From the NCBI GenBank assembly GCA_033032865.1, contig JAWHQI010000001.1, positions 3,990,001 to 4,054,000 of the forward strand: a stretch of 64,000 bases of DNA. The letters are read 5' to 3'. The notes under the pieces were generated by a model. That model ran no database searches and was not told the DNA's origin. It saw nothing but the letters and a program-made list of their open reading frames with translations. This DNA comes from Dactylorhiza incarnata (taxonomy: Eukaryota > Streptophyta > Magnoliopsida > Asparagales > Orchidaceae). Position 1 is the stretch's first letter. Each line of letters begins with the position of its first letter. This document shows, in pieces, positions 1 to 10,298 of the stretch. Both the position numbers and the translations under genes were made by a program.

Positions 1-894
1 AAAGCAAAGTCAAAGGCTGTCCCCAAGCCTCCTAACCCAGATAGTGATATTCCCTATTACATCCTTCACAACATCACTCTTGACAAAGATACCCCTCACT
101 GGATGTTCTCCAAAAATGAAATGAAGAGGAGAAAGAAATTCAAGAAAACTGGTTATTATTCTGACAAACCTGTCAAATATAACAATCCTCCTCCTCCTCC
201 AGCAGCAGGCTCAGCAGCACCATCATCCTCCTCCCAGAATCCCAGCTCTCAACACTCAAGGAAATCTGGTATTTCCAGTGGATCTCAAGTATCAGGATCA
301 GCCAGTGATCCTCCTTCTAAGAAATCAGCAGTTGCTTCACAAGAAAGTCCAGTCATTGTTTCACCTCAAATATCTTCAGAATACATACTTCATATTTCTG
401 ATGGATCTTTTCGCAAGATCAAAAATTCTCAAAGTGATCTTCAAGATCAAGTTGATATTTCAGAATATGTTCCCTATCTTCCAGATCCTGAAGAGGAAAG
501 ATTATCTCAAATGGCAAGACTCAAAGAAACAATTTCTTATGCCCAGATTAACAAGGCAAAATCAGAAGGTAAAGATTTCACAAACATTTCTACCATGTCT
601 GATTACAAAAGGAAAGAGCTTGACAAGTACAATTCCAAAGAGTTATTCAATGCTGAAGAATATCTTGAAAAGCACCCAGAAGCTTTTGTCCCTCATGTCA
701 AATCTCAAACTATACTGGGAGCTCAAGATCTCTACATAAGCAAGATGAAATCTGAAGATCCTAACAGGATATCATCTTCAAACCTCCATCAGCAAAGAAG
801 TAAAAAAGGTTCAGACTTATTTATTTTGTTCTTGTTTAAACATTTTGTTGTAATGATTATGAACTCAGAGCACTATTTTTATTTTATCTGCTGA
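1..894 (+). CDS. C0 accessory ORF, 5' partial, unknown function
   Basis: The frame is open from the first base of the window, so the true start lies to the left; the first ATG seen is at 103. It encodes 297 residues before TGA at 892-894. A basic patch (KRRKKFKK) is followed by a Pro/Ser-rich linker (PPPPPAAG then runs of Ser) and a charged, helical-looking C-terminal half. The final 25 residues are hydrophobic and AT-encoded, and probably run into 3' noncoding sequence. It lies just upstream of the polypurine tract, the place where C1 and C3 keep their accessory ORF2. I see no protease, integrase or RT motif and do not recognise the family. Confidence 0.5.
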   Translation, partial: KAKSKAVPKPPNPDSDIPYYILHNITLDKDTPHWMFSKNEMKRRKKFKKTGYYSDKPVKYNNPPPPPAAGSAAPSSSSQNPSSQHSRKSGISSGSQVSGSASDPPSKKSAVASQESPVIVSPQISSEYILHISDGSFRKIKNSQSDLQDQVDISEYVPYLPDPEEERLSQMARLKETISYAQINKAKSEGKDFTNISTMSDYKRKELDKYNSKELFNAEEYLEKHPEAFVPHVKSQTILGAQDLYISKMKSEDPNRISSSNLHQQRSKKGSDLFILFLFKHFVVMIMNSEHYFYFIC

Positions 895-1003
895 AATGAA
901 TTTTCATTCTGTCAGATATATTTTTATGCTCTGCTGTTTTTTTTTTCTATTTTATTTATTTGATTGATTGTCAAATAGTATCCTAACCCAAATAGGGGGA
1001 GAT
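895..1003 (+). other. C0 3' noncoding region and polypurine tract
   Basis: AT-rich spacer ending in AAATAGGGGGAGAT at about 990-1003, the priming site for plus-strand DNA synthesis, directly abutting the 3' LTR. Confidence 0.75.
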
Positions 1004-2575
1004 TATTGGAACAACCCTATTACTGATTTGGGCTAGGATCACTATGTTTTAACTAAGGATCAAGTTGACCCCATTGTATAGCTTAAGGGTCAAGTCTTTA
1101 GGCTTATTGATTAGCTAGAACTTAAGGAAAATTTAGGTTCCCAGCATTCGACAAATGGCGAGTGGCATTCGACGAATGTCTAGCATCGTTCGACAAATTG
1201 TTCTCAGCAGACTGAATTATCATAGCCAGTTCCAGCGCTCGACATTCTCTGAGCAGCGTTCGACAAATGCAGCGTTCGACGAATTCCAGCCAGAGCTCGA
1301 CAAATTCTGTATTAAAGCTCAGTTCGATAAATACAAGTCCAAATTATTTATATCAGTTATTTTGTCAACACTCTGAACACAGATCGACGACTTTAACGGA
1401 TCTATTCAAGTACTTTTGGACGTATTCAGTCAGTTTAGTAAGGATATCTTATTCATTTATTATATTCTTTTATTCCTTCTATTCCAAAAAGAAGAATAGC
1501 CGTTGACATTTAATGCTAAGACATCTTTCACGACAAAGGAATCAAAAAGGACCTGCCAAAATCATTTTGGTGGCTGTTACAGTTCCAAGAAGGATTTAAG
1601 TCAGAATAATATATTCCTTAAATACAGATGATTTAAATTTCAAATCAGAATGCTATCAAAGAAGGAAGCATATACAAAAACAGTCTTACTCCCTTACAGA
1701 TATAGAGATTTTTCTCAGTTATTTTTTTAAGTCTCTCAGAAATACAGTTCTTGAGAACAACAAGAATACAGAAGGATTAGAGAAAGTAGAAGAAGAAGAA
1801 GAAGAAGACACATACAGAGAACATATACTTTCAGTCTTCTTCTTCATAAAAGCAGCATCTTCATCTCTCTGAGAACAACATTCATTCTCTCAGATCTGCT
1901 GCAAGTTCATGTCTTCCAAAGAGCAACAACAATCTGAAGATTTACTTCTTCCAGATTAATCTGCTACAGAAGATTTCTGTTTTAGAGAAAGCTTCATCCT
2001 CAAGCTGTCAACAACTTCAATCAGACAGGGGGAGCTTTCATCCTCAACACCTTTTGTCTTCTCTCAGAAATATTGACAGAGAAGAACACTCTAAACCTTC
2101 TTACCTCATCTTGTACAGGGTTAATTCTCCCTTCAAAAGTTTACACAGTGGTGGCAAGACACCTTATCAAAAAATCCTTGTGTGGTTTTTAAGCACCTTA
2201 TCAAAAGCTTATTGGTGTGTGGACACCTTATCAAAAAAAACCTGGTCTTGAGCACCTTATCAAAAGCTCTGTGGTGTGTGGACACCTTATCAAAAACTCC
2301 TAGTGGATTCCTACCCGCTGTGGTAGAAAAGTAGACGTACCTAGATTTATTGGGGAACTACTATATTTCCTTGTGTCCCATGTGCTTGTGATTTTCTGTA
2401 TTGTTTCTGTGTTGTGTGCTATTTTCTATATTCAAATTATATAACACACTATGCATTACACATATATATACATCAGTATTTTAATTCCACTTTAAAAACT
2501 AATAAAAAGTTTTAATACTCTATTCACCCCCCCCCCCCCCCTCTAGAGTAACTTAAGATCTAACCTCCACTTTCA
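1004..2575 (+). repeat. C0 3' LTR
   Basis: The LTR is 1572 bp, running from just after the polypurine tract to the CTTTCA end that also closes the C1 and C3 LTRs. It contains a U3 array of TTCGACAAAT-type words (1146-1335). A repeated segment at about 2155-2300 carries CACCTTATCAAAA five times. A poly-C run at 2527-2541 is followed by CTCTAGAG. Confidence 0.75.
1146..1335 (+). repeat. TTCGAC(A/G)AAT word array in C0 LTR
   Basis: About nine copies of a word close to TTCGACAAAT or TTCGACGAAT (for example at 1147, 1169, 1189, 1259, 1275, 1297) fall in under 200 bp of U3. The core TTCGNNGAA is a near palindrome. This is the C0 version of the family-specific CG words seen in every LTR of the window. 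Confidence 0.7.
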
Positions 2576-2877
2576 CTTGTTCACCACATGACCCGGGAAA
2601 GATACCTGAGGAAGCCAAAACTCTCTTGCTCAACTTTGCGTACAACTTATGCTCTCTTAAAGTCGAAAGAACTAGATGCAAATGCCGAGTATGCTCTGAA
2701 GCACTCCGAGAATACACCAGCACATCATCAATGAATACAACCACAAACTGATCCAGAGAATCCTTGAATACTCTATTCATCATATCCATAAAAGTAGATG
2801 GTGCATTAGTCAATCCAAAGGACATCATAGAAAATTCAAAGTGCCCATAACGGGAACGAAAAACCGTTCGCGACACA
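2576..2877 (-). pseudogene. G1 reverse transcriptase, palm fragment
   Basis: Minus-strand fragment with the gypsy RT signatures [15 protein letters not shown] and [11 protein letters not shown], the last being the catalytic DD box. It is cut at both ends by copia insertions: C1 on its N-terminal side at 2878 and C0 on its C-terminal side at 2575. Near its C-terminal end a one-base shift breaks the frame around the segment that normally reads GHVV. The rest of RT lies at 12755-13311. Confidence 0.85.
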
Positions 2878-4455
2878 TGTTGGGAAAAAACCCTTGTGAT
2901 TTATCTAACAAATTACTTAAAGTGATTTCATCAGTTTGGTTATATTACTCACATTATATAGAAAGGGTAAATTGGTCATTAGATGTCTTAGGATGTCACA
3001 CTCACCTTAGAGTGTCAAGACCAGTTCAAGATAAGCACAAATTCAGTTGAGTTAAAACTTGCATCGAATAGAAGTTGACGCAACTTCAACTAGATGTCAA
3101 CGTAACTCTGACTGATAGTCGAAGCAACTCAATCAGCCTGTCAAAGTATAAGTTAAGTTGACGCAACGTTGAAAGGAACTCGACGCAGAAGGAAGAGCCT
3201 GTCGAAGCCATCTTAGAAGCAGATGCAACTTCGACTTCAATTCGACACAGAAGATAAAGTTCAAGTCCAAGCCTTCAACTCGACAAATACATTGATAAGT
3301 AATTGACGCAGCGTCGACATCTGAGTTTAGCAAGAGATAAGAAGGAATTCGAAGCTACTCCTATAAGAACTCAGTGGTGCGTCGATATGAAGAATGATGA
3401 ATTCGACGTAGCGTCGAATACAGTCTCAAATATAAGTTTTTCTACTGTCCTTTTAATACCTTTTCAGAAGGTCCACAAAGCTGAGGACCGTTCTCCAACG
3501 GCTCGTTTATTGCCAAGAATGGAAGGAGTATTCCAGGATACAGCAAAAACATTCTTGGAATGTATTCAAATCTAATGGACAGGTCGGGAACAAAAGAATA
3601 AAGGGAAATCAGTTGTCTAATAGGAATTCCTTTTCTGGACACCCCAAAAGAAGAAAGAAATTCAAATTCCAATCATGGAGAATAAGTATGATGAGAGGAG
3701 AAAAAAAGGATCGACTACACATTTTCTATCTGTAAAATAGGGTTTTCTCTTCCCCCCCCTTCAACCCTAAGACAGAGAAGAACATATCTCTCTGCACAGG
3801 AAAAACAACACATGTGTTTCTTCTTCTTCATCACACAACAACAAGTATACAAGAAGTACTCAGATAATAAGGATCAAGCCAATAACCCTTGCAATCATCA
3901 CAATCATAAGCAAGGGTTCATTATATTCAGATCCAGTGATAAACAAATGCATCAGTTTAAAAGAAATAGCTTCTGAAGAATTCTGAAAGCAGAATTCTAT
4001 TCTCCTCTTTCTCTCTTTCTTCTTCTTTATTCACCAACTGTAAAAGAGTTTTATTAATCCCTCTTTAAAAGGATTCAGTGGTTCTAAGAGTCTCTTTATC
4101 AAAAGACTCAGTTGTTCTAAGAGTCTCCTTATCAAAAGACTTGGTGGTTCTGAGAGTCTCCTTATCAAAAGACTCAGGCACAGTTAGTGCAATCCTACCA
4201 GGTAGGTAGAAGAGTGGACTAACCACATTTTGGGGAACCACTATAAAAAATTGTGTCTTTTGGATTGAATTTTCTGTGCTGTCTCACTTTACTGTTTTCT
4301 GTATTTATATTTCCTGCATTTACTTTATTCTATTTTGGTAGTGTTGATTGCATACACTTAGTAGTTTTATTGTGTGTGTACATTTAGGGTAGAAAATGTT
4401 TAAAACTCTATTCACCCCCTCTAGAGAATACTCAGAGGCACATTGTGCACTTTCA
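2878..4455 (+). repeat. C1 5' LTR
   Basis: The 1578-bp LTR starts TGTTGGGAAAA and ends CACTTTCA, directly followed by the primer site. It has an array of GTCGACGCA-like words at 3060-3420, a short C run near 3752, a triple repeat built on GGTTCTAAGAGTCTCC and ATCAAAAGACTC (4078-4180), and CACCCCCTCTAGAG near the 3' end. The matching 3' LTR at 8220-12754 lacks roughly the first 115 bases. Confidence 0.85.
3060..3425 (+). repeat. GTCGACGCAAC word array, C1 5' LTR
   Basis: Many diverged copies of TTGACGCAAC, GTCGAAGCAA and GCGTCGACA lie within 360 bp of U3. The same array appears in the 3' LTR (about 8285-8710) and inside the element ahead of ORF2 (5817-6140). Confidence 0.7.
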
Positions 4456-4475
4456 ATTGGTTTCAGAGGGAGGTT
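4456..4475 (+). other. C1 primer binding site (initiator tRNA-Met type)
   Basis: ATTGGTTTCAGAGGGAGGTT directly follows the 5' LTR. It matches the usual TGGTATCAGAGC consensus with small changes. This fixes the element's orientation and LTR end. Confidence 0.85.
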
Positions 4476-4563
4476 GATCATTAAAAGGTTAACACCTTGA
4501 TCAAAAGATCTCCTCACTCTCATTTCTTTATTTTAAATTAATTAAAACTATTTTCTAAAGAAA

Positions 4564-5483
4564 ATGAGTTCTAAGGATTATGCATCAACAAGACCACCAG
4601 TGTGTAACCTAAATAAGTTTACACTCTGGAAAGCCAGAATAAAGCTTTATATGAACTCTATTAATGAAGACATCTTTGATGTTATAATTTCAGGTCCCCC
4701 AATTCCAGTCAGACAAGATGCCAGTGGATGTTAAACAATGGAAGATATTCTAAGGAATGAGTGGACAGATGCTGAGAAGAAGCAGAAGGCATGTGATGCC
4801 AAGGCAATGAACATTCTAGTTTCCACAATGTCTGATGACATTTTCCATAAAGTAGCTAACTGCCAATCAGCAAAAGAGATCTGGGAATCCCTTTCCAGAA
4901 TTGTAGAAGGGAGCTCTGACAAAAGAAAGGACAGGAAGTCCCTTCTCATATCCCAATATGATAACTTTTAAAAGAAAGCTGAGGAAAGTGCTGCTGAAAT
5001 GTATGACAGATTCAACATCATTAGGGATATGGCAAAAACCTTTGAGGACTCTCTCAATGGGAGGAGTCAAAAGCTCAAAGATATTACACAAAATCTATCC
5101 ATGAGATTTAAGCATCTAGGTCTAGGAGCAGATCCATGCACTAGCACTGAAGTCACTAGTAGACTAGCCTGGAAAAATCTAATTAGATTTATTATACCTA
5201 CTGATTATCAACCAAGTGAGAGGAGTGCACTAACTAAGGATCAGGATATTAATAATCCAAATAAAATAACTGTATTTAATAGAGTAAATTCAAACAATGA
5301 AAAGAAATCTCTAGGCAAGAGTAATTCAGAGAAATTAACCAACAACAATCAACAGGCTAATGCCAAAAGTAGAATAATTAGACACTTTGCTTATCTATTA
5401 TATTTGGATACATTTTATACACATTTCAAGTACCAAAATAATAAATCTAGGTTTGATAGACCCATTATTTGCCATCCTAAATG
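4564..5483 (+). pseudogene. C1 gag, degenerate
   Basis: The start at 4564 gives MSSKDYASTRPPVCNLNKF, matching the C3 gag start (DYASTRPPICNLKKF). The frame breaks at TAA 4732-4734, resumes as a segment homologous to the UBN2-like gag core (KAMNILVSTMSDDIF, LISQYDNF) up to TAA at 4969-4971, then resumes again. At about 5030 it jumps from RFNIIRD to a part (KTFEDSLNGRSQKLKDI) that lies far downstream in the C3 gag. The middle, with the CCHC knuckle, is therefore deleted. It cannot make a working Gag. Confidence 0.8.
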
Positions 5484-6205
5484 ATATCATGAAAGACCCT
5501 TCTACTCTTTCATAGAACCTTATAATGGTAAAAGCAAAGGGCCCAAGGTAACCTGGGTTCCTTCTAATATTTGAGCTACTTATGCAGGATTAGGTAGGAT
5601 CCCTCATAAGAGATAATGGAGGGAGAAGGAAGATCTAGGGCCTTAATAAAGAACTAAATCCAACAAGGGAGTGATTTCTTCTCTGAATCCCCTTATTCAT
5701 CTTCTTTAGTTCATGAAAATAATAGTATAAATATTATTTTCAATAAAAATCATTGCTGGGAAAAATAACAAGAACTTTCTAAGATAATAGAACTAGTTAT
5801 TCAGAGTTGCGCCGAATAGAATTCGACGTACCATCTAATTCTACTCGACGCCTATTTTGAGAGCAATCTGCAATAGATAATTCGAATAGAATTTGACGCA
5901 ACATCGACTTCATATCAATGCATCCGTCAATTTAATATTTGCTCGTCAAATTCGAAGGTGCGTCGAGTTCTAATCGACGCAACGTCGACATGAGAAGCGC
6001 GCGCAGTTTCACTTCTAGAAGCTGCTTCGACACATTTTTGCACGCTGACTATTAGTCTTTGTCGACGGTGCTTCGAATAAAACCCTAAGTTGTGACGAAG
6101 GGCTTCTCTTAAGAAACATTGGCGTCGAATTCATTACGCATTCGAATTCACTCTTTCTTGCTCTCGTGCTCTTCCTCCCTCCAGCTCTCTTTCATCTCTT
6201 TCTCG

Positions 6206-6236
<31 letters not shown>

Positions 6237-6269
6237 TTTCTCCTTTGTAAGTACTTCACCACAGAGTCA
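5484..6269 (+). promoter_or_regulatory. C1 internal promoter-like region ahead of ORF2
   Basis: No coding frame is supported. From 5817 to about 6140 it carries GTCGACGC and TTCGAA-type words like those in the C1 LTR. Then comes a pyrimidine-rich tract (6145-6245), including (CT)n and (CTAT)n. A possible small splice pair, GTAAGTACTTC to CACCACAG (about 6247-6265), lies just before the ATG at 6270. I see no clear TATA box. C3 has a similar word array just ahead of its ORF2, so this is probably the accessory gene's own control region. Confidence 0.5.
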
Positions 6270-7757
6270 ATGGCCCCTCCTAAGATCAACTCAGGTTTTG
6301 ATGTTGATGTGGACTCCTTCAATACAGCCTCTGATAATTCCAAGGCCATTCTTGGTTTATTTCAGTCTGCCGGATTGACAAAGCTGATCTCCACAAGGTG
6401 TAAGATCCTTGATGTTGAACTGACGGAGTTTAAATACAATCTTCAAATAGGAGAGGATGGATCCCTTAATGGGAAATTATTTGGAACTGATATTAACTTT
6501 ACAGAGGAAATGCTATCTCACACATTTGATCTACCAACAAGTGATGAGTCTGATGAATTGACAGGGGAAGAGACAAAGAAGGCTTTAGAAATCATGCAGT
6601 TCAGGAAAGAGAGGGCCATCAATCTGAAGAAGATTGATCTTGTAGAAGAATACAGATTTCTTGTTGATATAGTAGGGAAGGTTCTCCTATGCAAAATCTC
6701 AGCTCATGATGCCATCCCCAAGCAGCAGCTCCAGATAATTGGAGCCTTGGTTCTAAATAAGAAGACCAACTGGGGGAGGTGCCTTCTAAGACAGATCGGC
6801 CATAAATACTCCCATAAGGAGAATGCTTATATGAGAATAATGAGCCAAGTTTTGTTCCATCAATATCCAAGTGTGTACAAGTCAAAAGGAGTGTCTATTC
6901 CTCCAGGAAAAAGAATGAACATTGGAATCTTTTCCAAGTGGACTAGGCAGATCCTAAAGCCTGGGCAAGCTACTTCTTCACCTCCTCCTTCTCCAACTCC
7001 TCAGGACACAGAGACAAATGTACCAGATCCTCCAAGGGATGACAATCTAGCATATTTACCTGCAGCAGTTCAAAATGATATCATCCCAGATGATACTTCT
7101 ATCCAAAATCTCCAGTCCATCCCATCTCCTATAGTTCCAGAACCTGCACCTCAGATCTCTCTCCAACCACAGCAACAACCATCCATCACAACTACATACA
7201 ACCTGTCTACTATGCTACTACAATATCATATTTCTCCAGAAGTGTATCAACCCCACTCTTCTATCCACCAAGATATTCCAGACTTCCAAGAGAACTTCCC
7301 AACAACACCTCATGTCTCTACCACACCTACTCCTTCCTTTGACTTTGAGCAAGTGATTTCAAAAGCAGTGGGATTAGCTGCTATCACATTTGCTGATCTA
7401 ATGTCCTCTCAAGTAAGGAAGTTCAATAGGAAGTACTCCCAGATGGAGTCAGAATTGCAAAAATCACAAGAGTCCCTCCTGGTACTGAAATTTACTATAT
7501 CCTCCTCCATGGTAACTAAAGAGTTCTTAACCTCCTTGGTAAGTAAGGTTATGAAGGGGGAGAAGATCCAGGAGGAGAAGAGTCTTAATGAGGGAATTGT
7601 GAGTGTATGGGAGAAGGACAATAGTGCACAAGAAGAGATTGCTCCAAGTGTCCCAACTACTGAGGTGCATGACCCAAATAAGCTCACTATTTTTCAAACA
7701 GGAACAGTTCAAGTGGAGGCTCTTGCAAATCCTCCAAAAAAGCCTGCATCAATCTAG
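6270..7757 (+). CDS. C1 ORF2, accessory protein (plant transposon protein-like)
   Basis: An intact 495-residue frame starts MAPPKINSGFDVDVDSF. The first 230 residues are a globular domain (STRCKILDVELTEF, FTEEMLSHTFDLP, LLCKISAHDAIPKQQLQI, SHKENAYMRIMSQVLFH). In pattern this resembles the domain family called putative plant transposon protein, an assignment from memory. A Pro/Ser/Gln-rich linker follows (about 230-350), then a helical, charged tail. C3 carries a clear homologue of 529 residues (RYSHKENAYMRIMSQVLFH is shared almost exactly). The function is unknown. The protein is not a protease, RT or integrase. The frame stops at TAG 7755-7757, but the same frame stays open to 8069. Confidence 0.8.
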   Translation: MAPPKINSGFDVDVDSFNTASDNSKAILGLFQSAGLTKLISTRCKILDVELTEFKYNLQIGEDGSLNGKLFGTDINFTEEMLSHTFDLPTSDESDELTGEETKKALEIMQFRKERAINLKKIDLVEEYRFLVDIVGKVLLCKISAHDAIPKQQLQIIGALVLNKKTNWGRCLLRQIGHKYSHKENAYMRIMSQVLFHQYPSVYKSKGVSIPPGKRMNIGIFSKWTRQILKPGQATSSPPPSPTPQDTETNVPDPPRDDNLAYLPAAVQNDIIPDDTSIQNLQSIPSPIVPEPAPQISLQPQQQPSITTTYNLSTMLLQYHISPEVYQPHSSIHQDIPDFQENFPTTPHVSTTPTPSFDFEQVISKAVGLAAITFADLMSSQVRKFNRKYSQMESELQKSQESLLVLKFTISSSMVTKEFLTSLVSKVMKGEKIQEEKSLNEGIVSVWEKDNSAQEEIAPSVPTTEVHDPNKLTIFQTGTVQVEALANPPKKPASI

Positions 7758-8069
7758 GGGGAACCAGTTGCAGAAATCCCTGTAGTAACCCAGGGGGAAC
7801 TTCCATCAACTCAGGGTGAGTTTCTAGAAGATGATCAACTATTGGATGAGGTTGTAATGATAGCTAAGGAGGTTGCTCTGACTGTTGAGAAAGATACACA
7901 ATCTCGGAGGGAGCCTTCCAAAGAGATTGAAACCCATCAAGAAGCTGACAGGACTGCTGAAGAAGAAAATGAGAATGTTGTATTTGTTGCAAGAAAGGTG
8001 ATTACTCTGGTCTTCTTAAGGAAGAGGATAACTCCTGACAAAGAACAGAGAAGTCCAGGTATTCTGTAG
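7758..8069 (+). other. C1 ORF2 in-frame extension past an amber codon
   Basis: The frame continues for 103 codons after TAG at 7755-7757 and ends at a second TAG (8067-8069). The first residues after the amber are GEPVAEIPVV, then repeats of the type TQGEL and TQGEF, then an acidic, coiled-coil-like stretch. C3 has the same arrangement: TAG followed by GGGGA, then an open frame with TQGEP and TQGKL repeats. It may be a decayed C terminus (CAG to TAG) or a readthrough extension. Confidence 0.55.
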
Positions 8070-9704
8070 CTATGAACACTTTACATTATAGCATCTGGAG
8101 GACACAGCTGTTAAGAACAATATGACTACTTGACAATGTATAAAATTGTCTGTGATTCCATTCATTAATGCCTTTATTATTTATGTATAGTTATTTGTAT
8201 TTGAGTTTAGGTCAAAACATGTTTGAAATCACTTACTTAGAGTGTCAACACTGGGTCAAGATAAACACAAATTCAGTTGAGTTAAAACTTGCATCAAATA
8301 GTACTTATAAATTCGATAGGTAGTATAGTAGAATTACCTATCAACAAGTTTTCCATTTTCTTGACGCAACTTCGACTAGATGTCGACGTAACTATGACTG
8401 ATAGTCGAAGCAAATTAATCAGCTTGTCGAAGTATAAGTCAAGCCGATGCAACGTCGAAAGGAACTTGACGTAGAAGGAAGAGCCTGCCAAAGCCATTTT
8501 AGAAGTCGGCGCAACTTTGAATTCAATTTGACGCAGAAAATAAAGTTCAAGTCCAAGCCTTCAACTCGGCGGATACGTCGATAAGTAATCGACGCAACGT
8601 CGACATCTAAGTTAAGCCAGAGCTAAGAAGGAATTTGAAGCTACTCCTATAAGAACTCAGAGGTGCGTTGATATGAAGAATGATGAAGTCGACGCAGCGC
8701 CGAATACAGTCTGAAATAGAAGTTCTTATACTGTCCTTTTAATACTTTTTCAGAAGGTCCACAAAGTTGAAGACAGTTCTCCAACAGTTCATTTATTGCC
8801 AAGAATGGAATGGAGTATTCCATGATATATACAGCAAAAATATTCTTGGAATGTATTCAAATCTGATGGACGGGTCGGGAACAAAAGAAGAAAGGGAAAT
8901 CAACTGTCCAATAGGAATTTCTTTTCAGGACAACCCAAAAGAAGAAAGAAATTCAAATTCCAATCATGGAGAATAAGTATGCTGAGAGGAGAAGAAAAAA
9001 ATGATCGACCACGCATTTTCTATCTGTCGAATAGGGTTTTCTCTCCCCCCCCCCCCCCCCCCCCCCCCCTTCAACCCTAAGATACAGAAGAACATATCTC
9101 TCTGTACAGGAAAAACAACACAACTGCTTCTTCTTCTTCTTCTTCTTCATCACACAGCAACAAGTTTACAAGAAGTGCTCAGAGAATAAGGATCAAGACA
9201 ATAACCCTTGCAATCTTCACAACATAAGCAAGGGTTCATTATATTCAGATCCAATGAAAAACAGAAGCAGCAGTTTAAAAGAAATAGTTTCTGAAGAATT
9301 CTGAAAGCATAATTCTATTCTCCTCTTTCTTTCTTCTTCTTTATTCACCAACTATAAAAGAGTTTTATTAATCCCACTTTCAAAGGATTCAGTGGTTTTA
9401 AGAGTCTCCTTATCAAAAGACTCAGTGGTTCTAAGAGTCTTCATATCAAAAGACTCAGTTGTTCTGAGAGCCTCCTTATCAAAAGACTCAGGCACAGTTA
9501 GTGTAATCCTATCAGGGAGGTAGAAGAGTGGACTACTGATGAGTAGTATTTTTATCTTATATTATTATAGTTTTTAGGCTAATAATAATTTGAATTTATA
9601 AATAATATGTCTATTTTATCTAAATAATAATTTCTATTCATAATTGTTTACTAACTTAAATTTGTTTTATGTTTTTTAGGATTTCTGGAGTTTTTGCCGA
9701 AAAA

Positions 9705-10275
9705 TGCAAGTACACGCCCTCAGTCACGCCCGTGACCAAGGGCGTGTTAACATAAAACTCATTCCAGACCTGCTGCCGCCAACCTGGACTCATTCCAAGA
9801 AGAATTCCAATGTCACGACCATGTACTTCAAGTCACGCCCGTGACCTTGCAGTGTCACGCTCGTGCACCTCCTCCAGCTCAGTCGGTCGTGTCCTGAAGA
9901 CATGACGCAATTTTCGCCCTGTACACGCCCGTAACACAACATGTCACGCCCGTGACTTTCAATTGTCACGCCTGTGTATCCTCCATCCGATCTCGCCGCT
10001 CATCCAGCAGTCACGCCCTGATCCAGCCATGTACACGCCCGTGACTTACAATGTCATGCCCATGTAATATTTGCCGCCAGAGTCACGCAGCCTTCCCGCC
10101 GAAGATTTCCCGCGCCAGTGCTTGTTTGAAGATTAAACGCCCTTGGTCACGGGCGTGACCAAGGGCGTGACGCGCTTCTAACGCCTGCAGTAACTCCAGA
10201 ACGCACCTCTCCCGCTCCATCTTCGATCACGCCCATTGCACGCCCTTGGTCACGGGCGTGACCAAGGGCGTGTAA
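9705..10275 (+). repeat. CACGCCCGTGAC / GGGCGTGACC word array in S1
   Basis: More than a dozen copies of CACGCCCGTGAC and its complement lie in 570 bp. They include two near-perfect palindromes at 10138-10172 and 10239-10273, with CCAAGGGCGTG and its complement around GGTCACGGGCGTGACC. The last one ends about 20 bp upstream of the TATA box at 10290. Confidence 0.8.
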
Positions 10276-10289
10276 CCCCAAATTTTGCC

Positions 10290-10298
10290 TATAAAAAG
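10290..10298 (+). promoter_or_regulatory. TATA box of S1 LTR
   Basis: TATAAAAAG, at the downstream edge of the palindrome array, marks the U3-R promoter of this LTR family. Confidence 0.7.

Larger units (their letters stand above)
1..2575 (+). mobile_element. C0: right part of a Ty1/copia-like LTR retrotransposon
   Basis: The stretch holds an open accessory reading frame, a polypurine tract (991-1003) and a 3' LTR (1004-2575). The left end lies outside the window. At 2576 the sequence changes directly to minus-strand gypsy reverse transcriptase, so C0 was inserted into element G1. The LTR shares the closing layout of C1 and C3 (a TATTCACC poly-C tract, CTCTAGAG, then a CTTTCA end), which places it in the same broad copia group. 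The first LTR bases read TA instead of the usual TG. Confidence 0.8.
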
